Shown here: piece by piece, positions 1-8,799 of the stretch
Numbering within the stretch: position 1 is the stretch's first letter
Layout of the letters: the number at the start of each line of letters is the position of its first letter
Assembly (NCBI RefSeq): GCF_025447595.1
Contig: NZ_JAOEJU010000020.1
Span: forward strand, 1-64,000
Reading direction: 5' to 3'
Length of the DNA stretch: 64,000 nt
Source of the DNA: Pseudomonas koreensis
Lineage (GTDB): Bacteria; Pseudomonadota; Gammaproteobacteria; Pseudomonadales; Pseudomonadaceae
Position numbers and translations under genes: made by a program
The notes under the pieces: generated by a model
Database searches by the model: none
Seen by the model: only the letters and a program-made list of their open reading frames with translations
Told to the model about the DNA's origin: nothing

Positions 1-1
1 G

Positions 2-751
2 ATCTACACCTACGCCGAGCAGAAGCTGCAACTGCTGCTGAACCTGGGCAACTACGCGATGCTCGGCGACGACGAGTTGTACATCGCTGCCTATCTCGGC
101 TCGCTGAAGATGGCGTTTTTCAGCACGCTGCTGTGCCTGTTGATCGGCTACCCCATGGCCTACGCCATCGCCAGCGCCCGCAAGGAAGTGCAGACGGTGC
201 TGGTGCTGCTGATCATGATGCCGACCTGGACCGCGATCCTGATCCGTGTCTATGCGTGGATGGGCATCCTCAGCAACAACGGTCTGCTCAACGGTTTCCT
301 GATGAGCATGGGTTTGATCGACGAGCCGCTGCAGATCCTCAACACCAACCTGGCGGTGTACATCGGCGTCGTCTACTCGTACCTGCCGTTCATGATTCTG
401 CCGCTGTACGCCAACCTGGTGAAACACGATCACAGCCTGCTGGAAGCGGCGTCCGACCTCGGTTCGAGCACCTTCAACAGCTTCTGGAAAATCACCGTGC
501 CGCTGTCCAAGAACGGCATCATCGCTGGCTGCATGCTGGTGTTCATCCCGGTGGTGGGTGAGTTCGTGATCCCGGAACTGCTTGGCGGTCCGGAAACCCT
601 GATGATCGGTAAAGTGCTCTGGCAAGAGTTCTTCAACAACCGTGACTGGCCGGTGGCGTCCGCCCTGGCGGTGGTGATGCTGGCGATCCTGATCGTGCCG
701 ATCATCCTGTTCAACCGCAGTCAGGCCAAGGAAATGGAGGGTAAAGAATGA
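2..751 (+). CDS. potH: Polyamine (putrescine/spermidine) ABC transporter permease, SpuG/PotH type, 5' partial
   Basis: Inner-membrane permease of a polyamine ABC importer. The reading frame is open from base 2, so the N-terminus lies upstream of the window; the ATG at 59 is internal, because in-frame codons before it (IYTYAEQKLQ) read as normal periplasmic-loop sequence. Several hydrophobic segments are visible, and the cytoplasmic EAA loop that contacts the ATPase is present (EAASDLGSSTFNSFWKITVP). The stop overlaps the next permease start as ATGA, so the two are translationally coupled and should form a heterodimer. SpuG is the P. aeruginosa name and PotH the E. coli name. The ATPase and binding protein are expected upstream, outside the window. 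Confidence 0.93.
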   Translation: MYTYAEQKLQLLLNLGNYAMLGDDELYIAAYLGSLKMAFFSTLLCLLIGYPMAYAIASARKEVQTVLVLLIMMPTWTAILIRVYAWMGILSNNGLLNGFLMSMGLIDEPLQILNTNLAVYIGVVYSYLPFMILPLYANLVKHDHSLLEAASDLGSSTFNSFWKITVPLSKNGIIAGCMLVFIPVVGEFVIPELLGGPETLMIGKVLWQEFFNNRDWPVASALAVVMLAILIVPIILFNRSQAKEMEGKE

Positions 752-1638
752 AGCGCTTCCGTTTCTCCAGCCTGATGCTGGTGCTCGGCCTGTTGTTCAT
801 CTACCTGCCGATGCTGATCCTGGTGATCTACTCGTTCAACGCCTCGAAACTGGTAACGGTGTGGGGCGGCTGGTCGGTGAAGTGGTACGTCGGCCTGCTC
901 GACAATTCGCAACTGATGGGCTCGGTGGTGCGCTCGCTGGAAATCGCCTGCTACACCGCGATTGCCGCCGTGGCGTTGGGTACGCTGGCAGCCTTCGTGC
1001 TGACCCGCATCACTCGCTTCAAGGGCCGCACGCTGTTCGGTGGCCTGGTCACCGCGCCGCTGGTTATGCCTGAGGTGATTACCGGTCTGTCGCTGTTGCT
1101 GCTGTTCGTGGCGATGGCGCAGATGATCGGCTGGCCGCAGGAGCGGGGCATCGTCACCATCTGGATCGCGCACACCACGTTCTGTGCGGCGTATGTGGCG
1201 GTGGTGGTGTCGGCGCGTCTGCGTGAGCTGGACCTGTCGATCGAAGAAGCGGCAATGGACCTCGGTGCGCGTCCGTGGAAGGTGTTCTTCCTGATCACCA
1301 TCCCGATGATCGCGCCGTCGCTGGCGGCGGGCGGCATGATGTCGTTCGCGCTGTCGCTGGATGACCTGGTATTGGCGAGCTTCGTCTCCGGCCCGGGTTC
1401 GACGACCCTGCCGATGGAAGTGTTCTCGGCGGTGCGTCTGGGCGTGAAGCCAGAGATCAACGCCGTGGCCAGCCTGATTCTGCTGGCGGTGTCGCTGGTG
1501 ACTTTCATGGTCTGGTTCTTCAGCCGCCGTGCCGAGGAAGCGCGCCGCAAGGCAATTCAGCAGGCCATCGAAGAAGGCGCTGCCGATTCGTGGAAGCAAC
1601 CGGACGTGCGCCGGGCGCCGACGCCGGAAGCGGCTTGA
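748..1638 (+). CDS. potI: Polyamine ABC transporter permease, SpuH/PotI type
   Basis: Second inner-membrane permease of the polyamine importer, 296 aa. The N-terminus carries a first membrane segment (LMLVLGLLFIYLPMLILVIY), followed by about five more. The EAA loop is EEAAMDLGARPWKVFFLITIP near residue 165. The start overlaps the previous stop by four bases, with a strong GGAGGG ribosome site 8 bases upstream. The C-terminus is a hydrophilic tail rich in Glu, Ala and Arg. It is the last gene of the operon, because a perfect 13-bp stem-loop follows 6 bases after the stop. In PAO1, spuGH are followed by the acylase HacB, and the same kind of acylase lies 2 kb downstream here, which supports the orthology. 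Confidence 0.95.
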   Translation: MKRFRFSSLMLVLGLLFIYLPMLILVIYSFNASKLVTVWGGWSVKWYVGLLDNSQLMGSVVRSLEIACYTAIAAVALGTLAAFVLTRITRFKGRTLFGGLVTAPLVMPEVITGLSLLLLFVAMAQMIGWPQERGIVTIWIAHTTFCAAYVAVVVSARLRELDLSIEEAAMDLGARPWKVFFLITIPMIAPSLAAGGMMSFALSLDDLVLASFVSGPGSTTLPMEVFSAVRLGVKPEINAVASLILLAVSLVTFMVWFFSRRAEEARRKAIQQAIEEGAADSWKQPDVRRAPTPEAA

Positions 1639-1644
1639 GCCAGT

Positions 1645-1674
1645 GGGGGTGATCACAACTCTGTGATCACCCCC
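1645..1674 (+). terminator. Strong stem-loop after the polyamine permease operon
   Basis: A perfect 13-bp stem (GGGGGTGATCACA / TGTGATCACCCCC) with loop ACTC begins six bases after the permease stop. No U-tract follows (CAATTC comes next), so it is either a non-canonical terminator or a 3'-end-protecting structure. The central TGATCACA/TGTGATCA also resembles a protein-binding palindrome. Confidence 0.6.
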
Positions 1675-1683
1675 CAATTCAAA

Positions 1684-1775
1684 CTGTGGGAGCGAGCTTG
1701 CTCGCGAAAGCGGTGTGTCATTCAACATCAATGTTGGCTGATACGCCCCCTTCGCGAGCAAGCTCGCTCCCACAG
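1684..1775. repeat. REPIN: two inverted REP arms
   Basis: Left arm CTGTGGGAGCGAGC... and right arm ...GCTCGCTCCCACAG face each other across a spacer of about 40 bases. Each arm is itself a hairpin. It lies between the convergent permease and HD-protein genes. Confidence 0.9.
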
Positions 1776-1781
1776 TTGGTT

Positions 1782-2423
1782 TTAGGCCGACCAAGGAGAG
1801 TTGCGGATGACCTCGACGAAATTCATCGGCTTGAACCCCGGCGCCTGATCCTTCAGCACATCGGTCTTCACATTGCCGAAGGTAGTCTGCGGACGATGAC
1901 GCAAGCCATCGGCGAACGCGCAGATGATGCACTCCTTGAAACCTTCGCCCCGTGGATGCGCATGCACCACCGCCTCACGCTGCACCGTGGTGAACGCCGC
2001 GTAGTCCATGCCCAGCACGTCCATTTCGACGCCTGCGGTTACCAGCGCCACGGTTGGACGCAGATGCTTCGGCACCCCCGGCGTGGTGTGCAGGGCGATC
2101 GACAGCCAGACCTGCTCGATGTCGTCATCGCTCAACCCGTAAGGCTTGAGAAATGCTGCCGCTGCGTTGGCGCCATCCACTTCGAAACGCTCGTCATCGC
2201 TGCGATGCCCTTCGACCAGACCCAGGTCGTGGAACATCGCGCCGACGTACAGCAGCTCCGGATCGTAGGCCAGTTGCTGACGCTCACCGCTCAAGGCGCC
2301 GAACAGAAATACCCGGCGCGAGTGGTGGTAAAGCAGGTCGGATTCGATGTCGCGGATGTACTCGGTGGTGGCCCGGGCGAGGGCGCTGTCGGGGATCTGG
2401 ATACCGGCGATGGTCGTGGTCAT
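1782..2423 (-). CDS. HD-domain metal-dependent hydrolase, cyanamide hydratase-like family
   Basis: 213-aa cytosolic HD-superfamily protein. The metal motif is present: H34 (HHSRR), H65-D66 in GAMFHDLGLVEGH, and H112 (IALHTTPG). The spacing and the short all-helical layout resemble the cyanamide-hydratase-like HD family, but the substrate cannot be read from sequence. The start at 2423 is chosen over the longer open frame because GGAAGC lies just upstream and homology-like sequence starts at MTTTIAG. It diverges from the GlxA-type regulator across 190 bases, so that regulator may control it (inference). Confidence 0.85.
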   Translation of the reverse strand: MTTTIAGIQIPDSALARATTEYIRDIESDLLYHHSRRVFLFGALSGERQQLAYDPELLYVGAMFHDLGLVEGHRSDDERFEVDGANAAAAFLKPYGLSDDDIEQVWLSIALHTTPGVPKHLRPTVALVTAGVEMDVLGMDYAAFTTVQREAVVHAHPRGEGFKECIICAFADGLRHRPQTTFGNVKTDVLKDQAPGFKPMNFVEVIRNSPWSA

Positions 2424-2613
2424 GTTGAGCTTCCTCGTCGAAAACGCCGTCACGGCGCTGATGGGGAAAGTCTGTTCCCGGGGGCAAAACCGGACAATCG
2501 ATCCATGGCTGCGATCCTTGCCATTCCACCTGCAAATCATGCCAGCTCGCTTCTGCGACGAGGATTGGCTAGGGTTGGCGCTGATCCGACATTCCCCGGG
2601 AGCCGAGATAGCC

Positions 2614-3579
2614 ATGAACAGAATCGTCGCCATCGTGGTGTTCCCCGGCGTGCAGGCGCTGGACGTCAGCGGGCCGATGGACGTGTTCGCCGAGGCCAAC
2701 CGCTTCCTGGTGCCGGAGGATCATTACCGGCTCGACGTGATCGGCGTCGAGCGCGGGTCGATGGCGTGTTCCAACGGGCTGACCCTGAGTGCGCATCGGC
2801 ATTTCAGCGAAGCGTCGCAGGTTTACGATTTGCTGCTGGTGGCGGGTGGGCCGCAGTTGCCGTTTCTGGATTTCGGCGAGGCATTCGATGCCTGGTTGCG
2901 TGAGGCCTGTGGACGGGCGCGGCGATTCGGCTCGATCTGCAACGGCGCGTTCATGCTCGCCCGTGCGGGATTGCTGGATGGGCGCACGGTCACCACCCAC
3001 TGGAACGACGCCGAAGCGCTGGCACAGTTGTGCCCGTCGAGCCGGGTCGAGGCTGATCGGTTGTACGTCGAGGATGGCCAGCTCTACACCTCGGCGGGGG
3101 TGACGGCGGGGATCGATCTGTCGCTGTACCTGCTGGCGCGTGATCACGGGGCCGAGGTCGCGCTGAGCGTGGCCAAGCGGCTGGTGGTGTTCACCCAGCG
3201 CTCGGGCGGGCAGTCGCAGTTCAGCCCGTTCCTCACGCCCCACGCCGAACCGACGTCGGCGGTGGCGATGGTGCAGCTGTATGTGCTGGCCAATCTCACC
3301 GGCGACCTGACCATCGCTGATCTGGCGAATGCCGCCAACATGAGTGCGCGGAATTTCTCCCGGGTGTTTGCGAGGGAGGCGAAAGTCACCCCGGCGGAAT
3401 TCCTCGAACGGGCGCGGGTGGACGCGGCGCGGGTGATGCTCGAAAGCACCACGGCGCCGCTGAAGACGGTGGCGTATCAATGCGGGTTTCGTGATGCGCA
3501 ACACATGCGCAGCGTGTTCAACCGGCGGCTGGGGGTAACGCCGCAGCAGTTTCGCCTGAACTTTGCGGCGATGGTTTGA
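2614..3579 (+). CDS. GlxA-family transcriptional regulator (DJ-1/PfpI domain + AraC HTH)
   Basis: 321-aa transcription factor. Residues about 1-170 form a DJ-1/PfpI-like sensor domain (VAIVVFPGVQALDVSGP, then GSICNGAFMLARAG around the nucleophile-elbow Cys). Residues about 220-320 form an AraC double helix-turn-helix (LTIADLANAANMSARNFSRV and LKTVAYQCGFRDAQHMRSVF). The long upstream extension of the frame is ignored, because MNRIVAIVV is the usual family N-terminus. Family members often sense small nitrogenous metabolites; no ligand is predicted here. Its most likely target is the divergent HD hydrolase or itself. Confidence 0.9.
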   Translation: MNRIVAIVVFPGVQALDVSGPMDVFAEANRFLVPEDHYRLDVIGVERGSMACSNGLTLSAHRHFSEASQVYDLLLVAGGPQLPFLDFGEAFDAWLREACGRARRFGSICNGAFMLARAGLLDGRTVTTHWNDAEALAQLCPSSRVEADRLYVEDGQLYTSAGVTAGIDLSLYLLARDHGAEVALSVAKRLVVFTQRSGGQSQFSPFLTPHAEPTSAVAMVQLYVLANLTGDLTIADLANAANMSARNFSRVFAREAKVTPAEFLERARVDAARVMLESTTAPLKTVAYQCGFRDAQHMRSVFNRRLGVTPQQFRLNFAAMV

Positions 3580-3600
3580 GATCTGTTTTGTTCTGACTGA

Positions 3601-3672
3601 CCCCTTCGCGAGCAAGCTCGCTCCCACAGGAAACCGCGATCCAATGTGGGAGCGAGCTTGCTCGCGAAGGGG
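3601..3672. repeat. REPIN: two inverted REP arms
   Basis: CCCCTTCGCGAGCAAGC... pairs with ...GCTTGCTCGCGAAGGGG over the whole 72 bases. The arms are intact and the loop is short (about 17 bases). It lies between convergent genes. Confidence 0.9.
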
Positions 3673-3692
3673 CCGCTCCAGTCAGCAAAAAT

Positions 3693-6104
3693 CTATTGAG
3701 CTGCTCGTGCCGGCAACAGCTTCAAGGTGCTGCGCGTATTCGCCGTCACCTCTTCATCACTGAAATGCGCCTGCACATACATCCCGTCCACATACGCTTC
3801 CGCCTGATCGTCATAGTGGCTGTCGAACGGCACGCCGCTCTGGCCGACCGGGTTGATGGTCAGGCTATGAGCCGGATCCGCGAAGTCCACCAACCGCCGG
3901 GTCGACGGGCCATAGGTCACCGGCCACGGCGCGGGGCCGATCTTCGCCGAGAGGTTGTTCGGCACTTCATGAGAGCCCGGTGCGGCGAACGGGCCGACGT
4001 TGAAAATGCGATCCAGCGGTTTCTGCTGACCCAGCGGATGACCATGGGTCAGCGTATGCGCCTTGCCCCATTGCCAGCCGGAAGCGTCGTCCCCGAGAGT
4101 CTGTTTCAAGTGCGCCATGCTTGCCTGCCATGCGGTGCGCACGGTGTCGGCGCGGGTTTCCTTGTTCGGCGTGCCGCGGTTGTCCCACCACGGTGAATCG
4201 GCATTCGCCGCGAGCCGGGGCAGCGCCGCATCGATCACTCGGGTCGACAGCAGGGTTTCGAAAAAATCATTGCCCAGCTCATCGCGCATCGCCGCGTCAG
4301 CCAGGTCGTAGAGGAACTGGTTGAACAGCGTCGCACTGACCGAATCCAGCGGATAGTCGCCTTGCCACTGGGCCAGTTGCTCGACCAGTTTCAGCTGCGC
4401 CGGATCACTCACCACTTCACGCAGCACCGGCAGCAACGGCGCCAGCAGACGCGGGCCGTAACCGGTGGTGGTGCCCAGTTGCAGTTTCTGGTTGGCCTCG
4501 TTGTCCCACTTCACGTTCTTGTCGGCGAGCTGGCGGTTGAGCTGCTGGCCACGGTCGGCGAGGTTGTAATAACCGGGAATCTCCATGCCGGTCGGCGACA
4601 CGGGCTGGAAGTTGGCCGAGACGATATAGCCCCGCGCCGGGTTCTCTTCCTGCGGGTTGGCGCTGAACGGGAAGTAGCCGTCCTTGTCCGCCTGATTGCT
4701 GCTGCCGTCGAGAATGAACCCAGGCTTCACCCCGGCCGGACGCTTGGGCAACAGCGCCGAGGCCCACCAGGCGATATCGCCCTTGGCGTTGGCGTAGACG
4801 ATGTTCAGCCCCGGCGCCTGCACCTTGACCGCTGCGGCGCGGGCCTTGGCCAGGGTGTCGGCGCGGTTGAGCTGGTAGAAACCTTCGAGGATCGGATTCG
4901 GCGTTTCGAGGAACGCCCACCACATCGCAATCGGGGTTTTCCCGGCGGCGCTGCCGAGGGCGTCGTTGACGATCGGGCCGTGGGGCGACTGACGCAGGGT
5001 GAGGGTCACCGGGGCCTGGCCTTTCACCGCGATCTGCTGCTCGGTTTTGACCATGTCGGTCCACTGGCCGCGATACCAGACCTGATCCGGGTTGTCCGGA
5101 TTGACCTTCTCGGCGATCAGGTCCAGATCATCGTTCTGGAACATGGTCAGGCTCCAGCCGAAATCCAGGTTGTGGCCGAGAAACGCAAACGGCACCAGCG
5201 CCTGATGATGGCCGTAGAGTTCAAACCCCGGCGCCGACAGCTGCGCCTCGTACCACACCGATGGCACCGAAAAGCGGATGTGCGGATCACCGGCCAGCAA
5301 GGGCTTGGCGCTCTTGCTGTGGCTGCCGGCGATGACCCAGGCGTTGCTGCCTTCGAACTGCGGCAGGCCGTTGTCGATCAGCGCCTGTTCGCTGACGCGG
5401 GCGAGGGTGTTCAGGTCTTTCCAGTCTTCGGCGGCGAGGGCCGGTGCGGTGCCGGCGTGGCCCTTGGCGAGCACGCCCTTGGGTTGCCAGTCGAGGTCAA
5501 AGACGTTGAGGTAGTCGGCGCCCAGTTGATCGCGCACATAGGTCAGCAGCGGTTCGGTGCGAAACGCGGCGGCGAAGCTGTAGGCCATGTAGCCGGCGAC
5601 GCTGATGCTGTCCTCGGCGGTGAACGGCCGCTTGGGGATGCCCAGCACGTCGAACTCGATGGGGGCGGCGTGCGAGTCCTGATATTGATTGATGCCGTCC
5701 AGATAGGCTTGCAGGGCCTTCCACGCCGGTGACTGCTTGTCGAGGCTGGCTACGTAACTGGCGGCGCGCTCGCGGATGCGCAGGCTGCGGAACAGCTTGT
5801 CGGTATCGAGCAGTTTCGGCCCGAGCACTTCGGCCAGTTCGCCCCGGGCCAGACGGCGCATGGCTTCCATCTGGAACAGTCGGTCCTGGGCGTGCACGTA
5901 GCCGAGGGCGCGATAGAGGTCGGTTTCGTTTTCGGCGCGGATGTGCGGCACGCCGCGCTCGTCGTAACGCACGGTCACCGAGCCTTGCAGGTTGCGCAAC
6001 TCCACCTGGCCCTGACGCGTCGGTTGCTTGCTGTAGACATACCAGCCGCCGGCGGCGAGCAGGACAACGATGAGCAAGGCAAGAACGGTGAAGACGCGTT
6101 TCAT
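3693..6104 (-). CDS. Penicillin acylase family N-terminal-nucleophile hydrolase, HacB-like
   Basis: 803-aa exported hydrolase of the penicillin G acylase / acyl-homoserine-lactone acylase family. It has an N-terminal membrane or signal segment (residues about 4-22), an alpha-chain region, then the autoprocessing site Gly252-Ser253 in EGSNAWVIAG. Ser253 becomes the N-terminal nucleophile of the beta chain after cleavage. The family motif LLAGDPHIRFSVPS follows. The upstream extension of the frame lacks a leader-like sequence, and the chosen ATG has a GGAGTC site upstream. The position after spuGH matches PAO1 hacB (PA0305), which degrades acyl-homoserine lactones. Quorum quenching is therefore plausible, but the physiological substrate is unknown. 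Confidence 0.88.
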   Translation of the reverse strand: MKRVFTVLALLIVVLLAAGGWYVYSKQPTRQGQVELRNLQGSVTVRYDERGVPHIRAENETDLYRALGYVHAQDRLFQMEAMRRLARGELAEVLGPKLLDTDKLFRSLRIRERAASYVASLDKQSPAWKALQAYLDGINQYQDSHAAPIEFDVLGIPKRPFTAEDSISVAGYMAYSFAAAFRTEPLLTYVRDQLGADYLNVFDLDWQPKGVLAKGHAGTAPALAAEDWKDLNTLARVSEQALIDNGLPQFEGSNAWVIAGSHSKSAKPLLAGDPHIRFSVPSVWYEAQLSAPGFELYGHHQALVPFAFLGHNLDFGWSLTMFQNDDLDLIAEKVNPDNPDQVWYRGQWTDMVKTEQQIAVKGQAPVTLTLRQSPHGPIVNDALGSAAGKTPIAMWWAFLETPNPILEGFYQLNRADTLAKARAAAVKVQAPGLNIVYANAKGDIAWWASALLPKRPAGVKPGFILDGSSNQADKDGYFPFSANPQEENPARGYIVSANFQPVSPTGMEIPGYYNLADRGQQLNRQLADKNVKWDNEANQKLQLGTTTGYGPRLLAPLLPVLREVVSDPAQLKLVEQLAQWQGDYPLDSVSATLFNQFLYDLADAAMRDELGNDFFETLLSTRVIDAALPRLAANADSPWWDNRGTPNKETRADTVRTAWQASMAHLKQTLGDDASGWQWGKAHTLTHGHPLGQQKPLDRIFNVGPFAAPGSHEVPNNLSAKIGPAPWPVTYGPSTRRLVDFADPAHSLTINPVGQSGVPFDSHYDDQAEAYVDGMYVQAHFSDEEVTANTRSTLKLLPARAAQ

Positions 6105-6207
6105 GGTGACTCCTTGTGCATTCGGGATTGCCGCCCGTGCGGGCTGCAAACAATTAGCACACGCCTCGTGTGCTGCGCATCGCCGTCCTTGAAATGTCCG
6201 GAATGCC

Positions 6208-6786
6208 TTACTTCGTCTCCGCCGGCCACGGGCAGTAGCAACCGACTGCCAGTGTATGGGTCGCATTGACCGGGCGATCATCACTCAACGCTTGCAGGAT
6301 CGGTTCGATAAAACTGTTGCTGGAGTTGCACGTCAGGCCTTCGCTGTACGGGCCGAAGTACGCCAGTCTGCCACTGCGGTCCCAGATCGCCACGGCCGGG
6401 CTCGCGGGAATCTGTTCGGAGCCGGGCAGCACCGCGATGGTTTTGAGATTGCTGAGGGTGGCGGGCAACTGGCCGTGGCTGCCGGCCTTCTGCACGGCAA
6501 AGAATTCCACGCCCTTGGGGCCGAACTGTTCGACCATTTCGGTCAGGTGCTGTTGATTGCCGACGTTGCACGGGCAGGCCGGGTCCCAGAAGTGCACCAG
6601 GCGGATATTGCCGGGGCCGGCGAGGTCGTCGGGCAGGCGCAATGGGTCGCCGGAGAACACTGCCGTATGCTCGCTGAAAGCGCGCAGATAGCGGCCCTGA
6701 AACCAGTCGTACGCGGCCCACAGCACGCCGGCACACACAATGGCGAGCAGGCTGGCAAACAGTGCGGTGCGGTAGGGCGAACGCAT
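6208..6786 (-). CDS. Thioredoxin-fold protein, DUF6436-like
   Basis: 192-aa protein with one N-terminal membrane anchor (residues about 8-28), followed by a thioredoxin-like domain facing the periplasm. The fold is suggested by VHFWDPACPCNVGNQQHL, where the redox motif is a C-x-C type (CPC) rather than CxxC, and by the cis-Pro-like segment IPASPAVAIWDRSG. Two further cysteines occur near the C-terminus (CYCPW). Length and layout fit DUF6436 proteins of gamma-proteobacteria. It lies about 100 bases upstream of the acylase on the same strand and may be co-transcribed. Disulfide or redox function is inferred from fold only. Confidence 0.75.
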   Translation of the reverse strand: MRSPYRTALFASLLAIVCAGVLWAAYDWFQGRYLRAFSEHTAVFSGDPLRLPDDLAGPGNIRLVHFWDPACPCNVGNQQHLTEMVEQFGPKGVEFFAVQKAGSHGQLPATLSNLKTIAVLPGSEQIPASPAVAIWDRSGRLAYFGPYSEGLTCNSSNSFIEPILQALSDDRPVNATHTLAVGCYCPWPAETK

Positions 6787-6883
6787 GGTTTTCGATCCTC
6801 AGAGGCGCGCTAGCTTGCCATGCTTGCCGCGACAGATGAATATCGCAGGCCGATAAAGTCCGTTTACCGTTCTGGAATTGCCC

Positions 6884-7837
6884 ATGTCTGTTGCCTTTGA
6901 TCCCGATCATCTGCGTGCGAGCCTCAAGCCTCTGGCCGAGTGGCAGCCGTTGTCCGAGGAGGCGAAGGCGTATCAGCGGTTCTACAAGACCGACTTTCCC
7001 GAGCGTGATGTCTGGCGTGGCATGGGCCGGTTCGACATCGATGGCTATCAACTGGTCAGTCATTGCTGGTGGCCGGCGGAAACGGCCAAGGCCACGCTGT
7101 TTCTGGTGCACGGTTTTTATGACCACACCGGCCTCTACCGGCATGTGATCGAGTGGGCGCTGGATCAGGGCTTCGCGGTGATTGCCTGCGATCTGCCGGG
7201 GCATGGTTTGTCCAGCGGCGAGCGGGCGAGCATTCGCGACTTCTCCGAATATCAGGATGCGCTGCAAGGCCTGTTCGCCGAGGCGCGTTCGATTGCCCTG
7301 CCGCAGCCGTGGCACCTGTGCGGGCAAAGCACTGGCGGCGCGATCATTGTCGATCACGTGCTCAATCATGGTGAAAACAGCCCGGCGCAGGGGCAGCTGA
7401 TTCTGCTGGCGCCACTGGTGCGTCCGCGTGCCTGGGGCTGGTCGCAGTTCAGTTATTACCTGCTCAGGCCCTTCGTTCGAGGTATCGCCCGGCGTTTCAG
7501 CGAAAACTCCAACGACCCGGATTTCCTGCCGTTCCTGCAGGCCGATCCGTTGCAGCCAAAACGCTTGCCGACCGCGTGGGTCGGGGCGTTGTCACGCTGG
7601 ATCAACCGGGTTGAATACGCGAAGAAAAGTCCGCGCCGGCCACTGATCATTCAGGGCCAGGCGGACATGACCGTGGACTGGCAGCACAACCTGCAAGTGA
7701 TGAAGTGGAAGTTCGACCGGCCGCAGATTCTGCTGCTGGCCGAGGCGCGGCATCACCTGGCCAACGAGACGGCGGAAATGCGCGAGGAGTATTTCGAGTT
7801 TCTGAGCAAGCGGATCAAAGGCCGGAATCACTCGTGA
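6884..7837 (+). CDS. Alpha/beta hydrolase, monoacylglycerol-lipase-like
   Basis: 317-aa cytosolic serine hydrolase. The oxyanion-hole motif is FLVHGFYDHTGLY near residue 75, and the nucleophile elbow is CGQSTGGA near residue 147. The acidic residue is likely the Asp of QGQADMTVDW, and the catalytic His lies in ARHHLANE. The domain is serine aminopeptidase S33 / lysophospholipase-like. I place the start at the ATG at 6884 rather than the in-frame TTG six bases earlier. It diverges from the thioredoxin-like gene across about 100 bases. The substrate is unknown, probably a lipid ester. Confidence 0.87.
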   Translation: MSVAFDPDHLRASLKPLAEWQPLSEEAKAYQRFYKTDFPERDVWRGMGRFDIDGYQLVSHCWWPAETAKATLFLVHGFYDHTGLYRHVIEWALDQGFAVIACDLPGHGLSSGERASIRDFSEYQDALQGLFAEARSIALPQPWHLCGQSTGGAIIVDHVLNHGENSPAQGQLILLAPLVRPRAWGWSQFSYYLLRPFVRGIARRFSENSNDPDFLPFLQADPLQPKRLPTAWVGALSRWINRVEYAKKSPRRPLIIQGQADMTVDWQHNLQVMKWKFDRPQILLLAEARHHLANETAEMREEYFEFLSKRIKGRNHS

Positions 7838-7846
7838 TCCTGAGGG

Positions 7847-7918
7847 CCCCTTCGCGAGCAAGCTCGCTCCCACAATAGATCGCAATCCTTTGTGGGAGCG
7901 AGCTTGCTCGCGAAGGCG
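7847..7918. repeat. REPIN: two inverted REP arms
   Basis: Two intact arms face each other, with the short spacer ATAGATCGCAATCCTT. It separates the convergent hydrolase and DUF2059 genes and may insulate or protect both 3' ends. Confidence 0.9.
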
Positions 7919-7938
7919 GTCGGTCAGGCAGCAGAGAT

Positions 7939-8691
7939 TTATTGATTCAGGTTCGAGGTGCTCTGGCCCACGGCCAGCCCGGCGCGAATCGCTGCCAGCG
8001 CAGCCTGATAGTAGGCCTTGCCTTCGGTGGATTCGGCGAAGGTCGCGAACTCTTCCAGCTCTTCATCCGACAAGTCGCGATAGACGTACAGCAGCGTGTT
8101 GTTCAGGTCGGCACCGATCTGATCCATCAGGCGCTGGCGTTGACCGTTCAACATGCCCTGGGCCTGACCGCCGCCGAGCAGGCCGGGGATCATCGAGCTC
8201 AGGCTGTCCGCCGCCACGCCGGCAATCGCCAGACTGACTTCGGCACCGGCCTCGCGGGCGGGCAGGGCCTGGGCAAGGTGGCCGATGATCAGCAGCCGGC
8301 TGTCGCTGGCCGGCATTTTCGGCAGACCCTTGGCGTTCTTTGCCAATTGATCGCGACGGGTCGCCAGCAGTTCGGCGGCGACGATCTTCTTGCCCAGCGG
8401 TGACTGAAAGAACGACAGGGCCGGTTTCGGATCGGCGAGGTTTTTGCGCAACTGAGCTTCGGCGCGTTGATCCACGGCCTGAGGGGCGAAGCGCTGGTTG
8501 CTGTTGTTCACCAGCGCCTGAAACACCGCCGGCGGCAGGCTGTTCTGGTAACGCTGCTGCGCGGCACTCAGGGCGTCGTTGAAATGCGCGCGTTGTTCTG
8601 GCCAGCCGGCGACCTTGTACAACTGGTCGTGGCCGTCCGCCCAGGCGGGCAAAACGCAGAACATCAACAGTGAAAAAAGCAAACGGCGCAT
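7939..8691 (-). CDS. Exported DUF2059 protein
   Basis: 250-aa protein with a clear Sec signal peptide (RRLLFSLLMFCVLPAWADG, cleavage probably after AWA). Near the C-terminus it has the DUF2059 region typical of small periplasmic proteins (LYVYRDLSDEELEEFATFAES, then GKAYYQAALAAIRAG). The start at 8691 is supported by GGAG five bases upstream and by the signal peptide beginning there. The family function is not established. It ends against the REPIN shared with the hydrolase and diverges from the oxygenase gene. Confidence 0.83.
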   Translation of the reverse strand: MRRLLFSLLMFCVLPAWADGHDQLYKVAGWPEQRAHFNDALSAAQQRYQNSLPPAVFQALVNNSNQRFAPQAVDQRAEAQLRKNLADPKPALSFFQSPLGKKIVAAELLATRRDQLAKNAKGLPKMPASDSRLLIIGHLAQALPAREAGAEVSLAIAGVAADSLSSMIPGLLGGGQAQGMLNGQRQRLMDQIGADLNNTLLYVYRDLSDEELEEFATFAESTEGKAYYQAALAAIRAGLAVGQSTSNLNQ

Positions 8692-8799
8692 AAGGACTCC
8701 TGTCGGCAGCCGACTATTCTCCGTGCGGTGCCAGTACTTGTCGAGAATTCGTATCAAGCCGCCGCGTGGCTCTGTCGGATTTCTTGCCGCAGGCATACT

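Noticed and set aside
2347..2613. N-terminal extension of the GlxA-type regulator
   Set aside because: It overlaps the divergent gene's promoter and 5' end; the family starts at the ATG at 2614.
4362..5732. 456-codon plus-strand frame opposite the acylase
   Set aside because: Antisense shadow of a GC-rich gene, with Val/Gly/Arg-rich translation and no motif.
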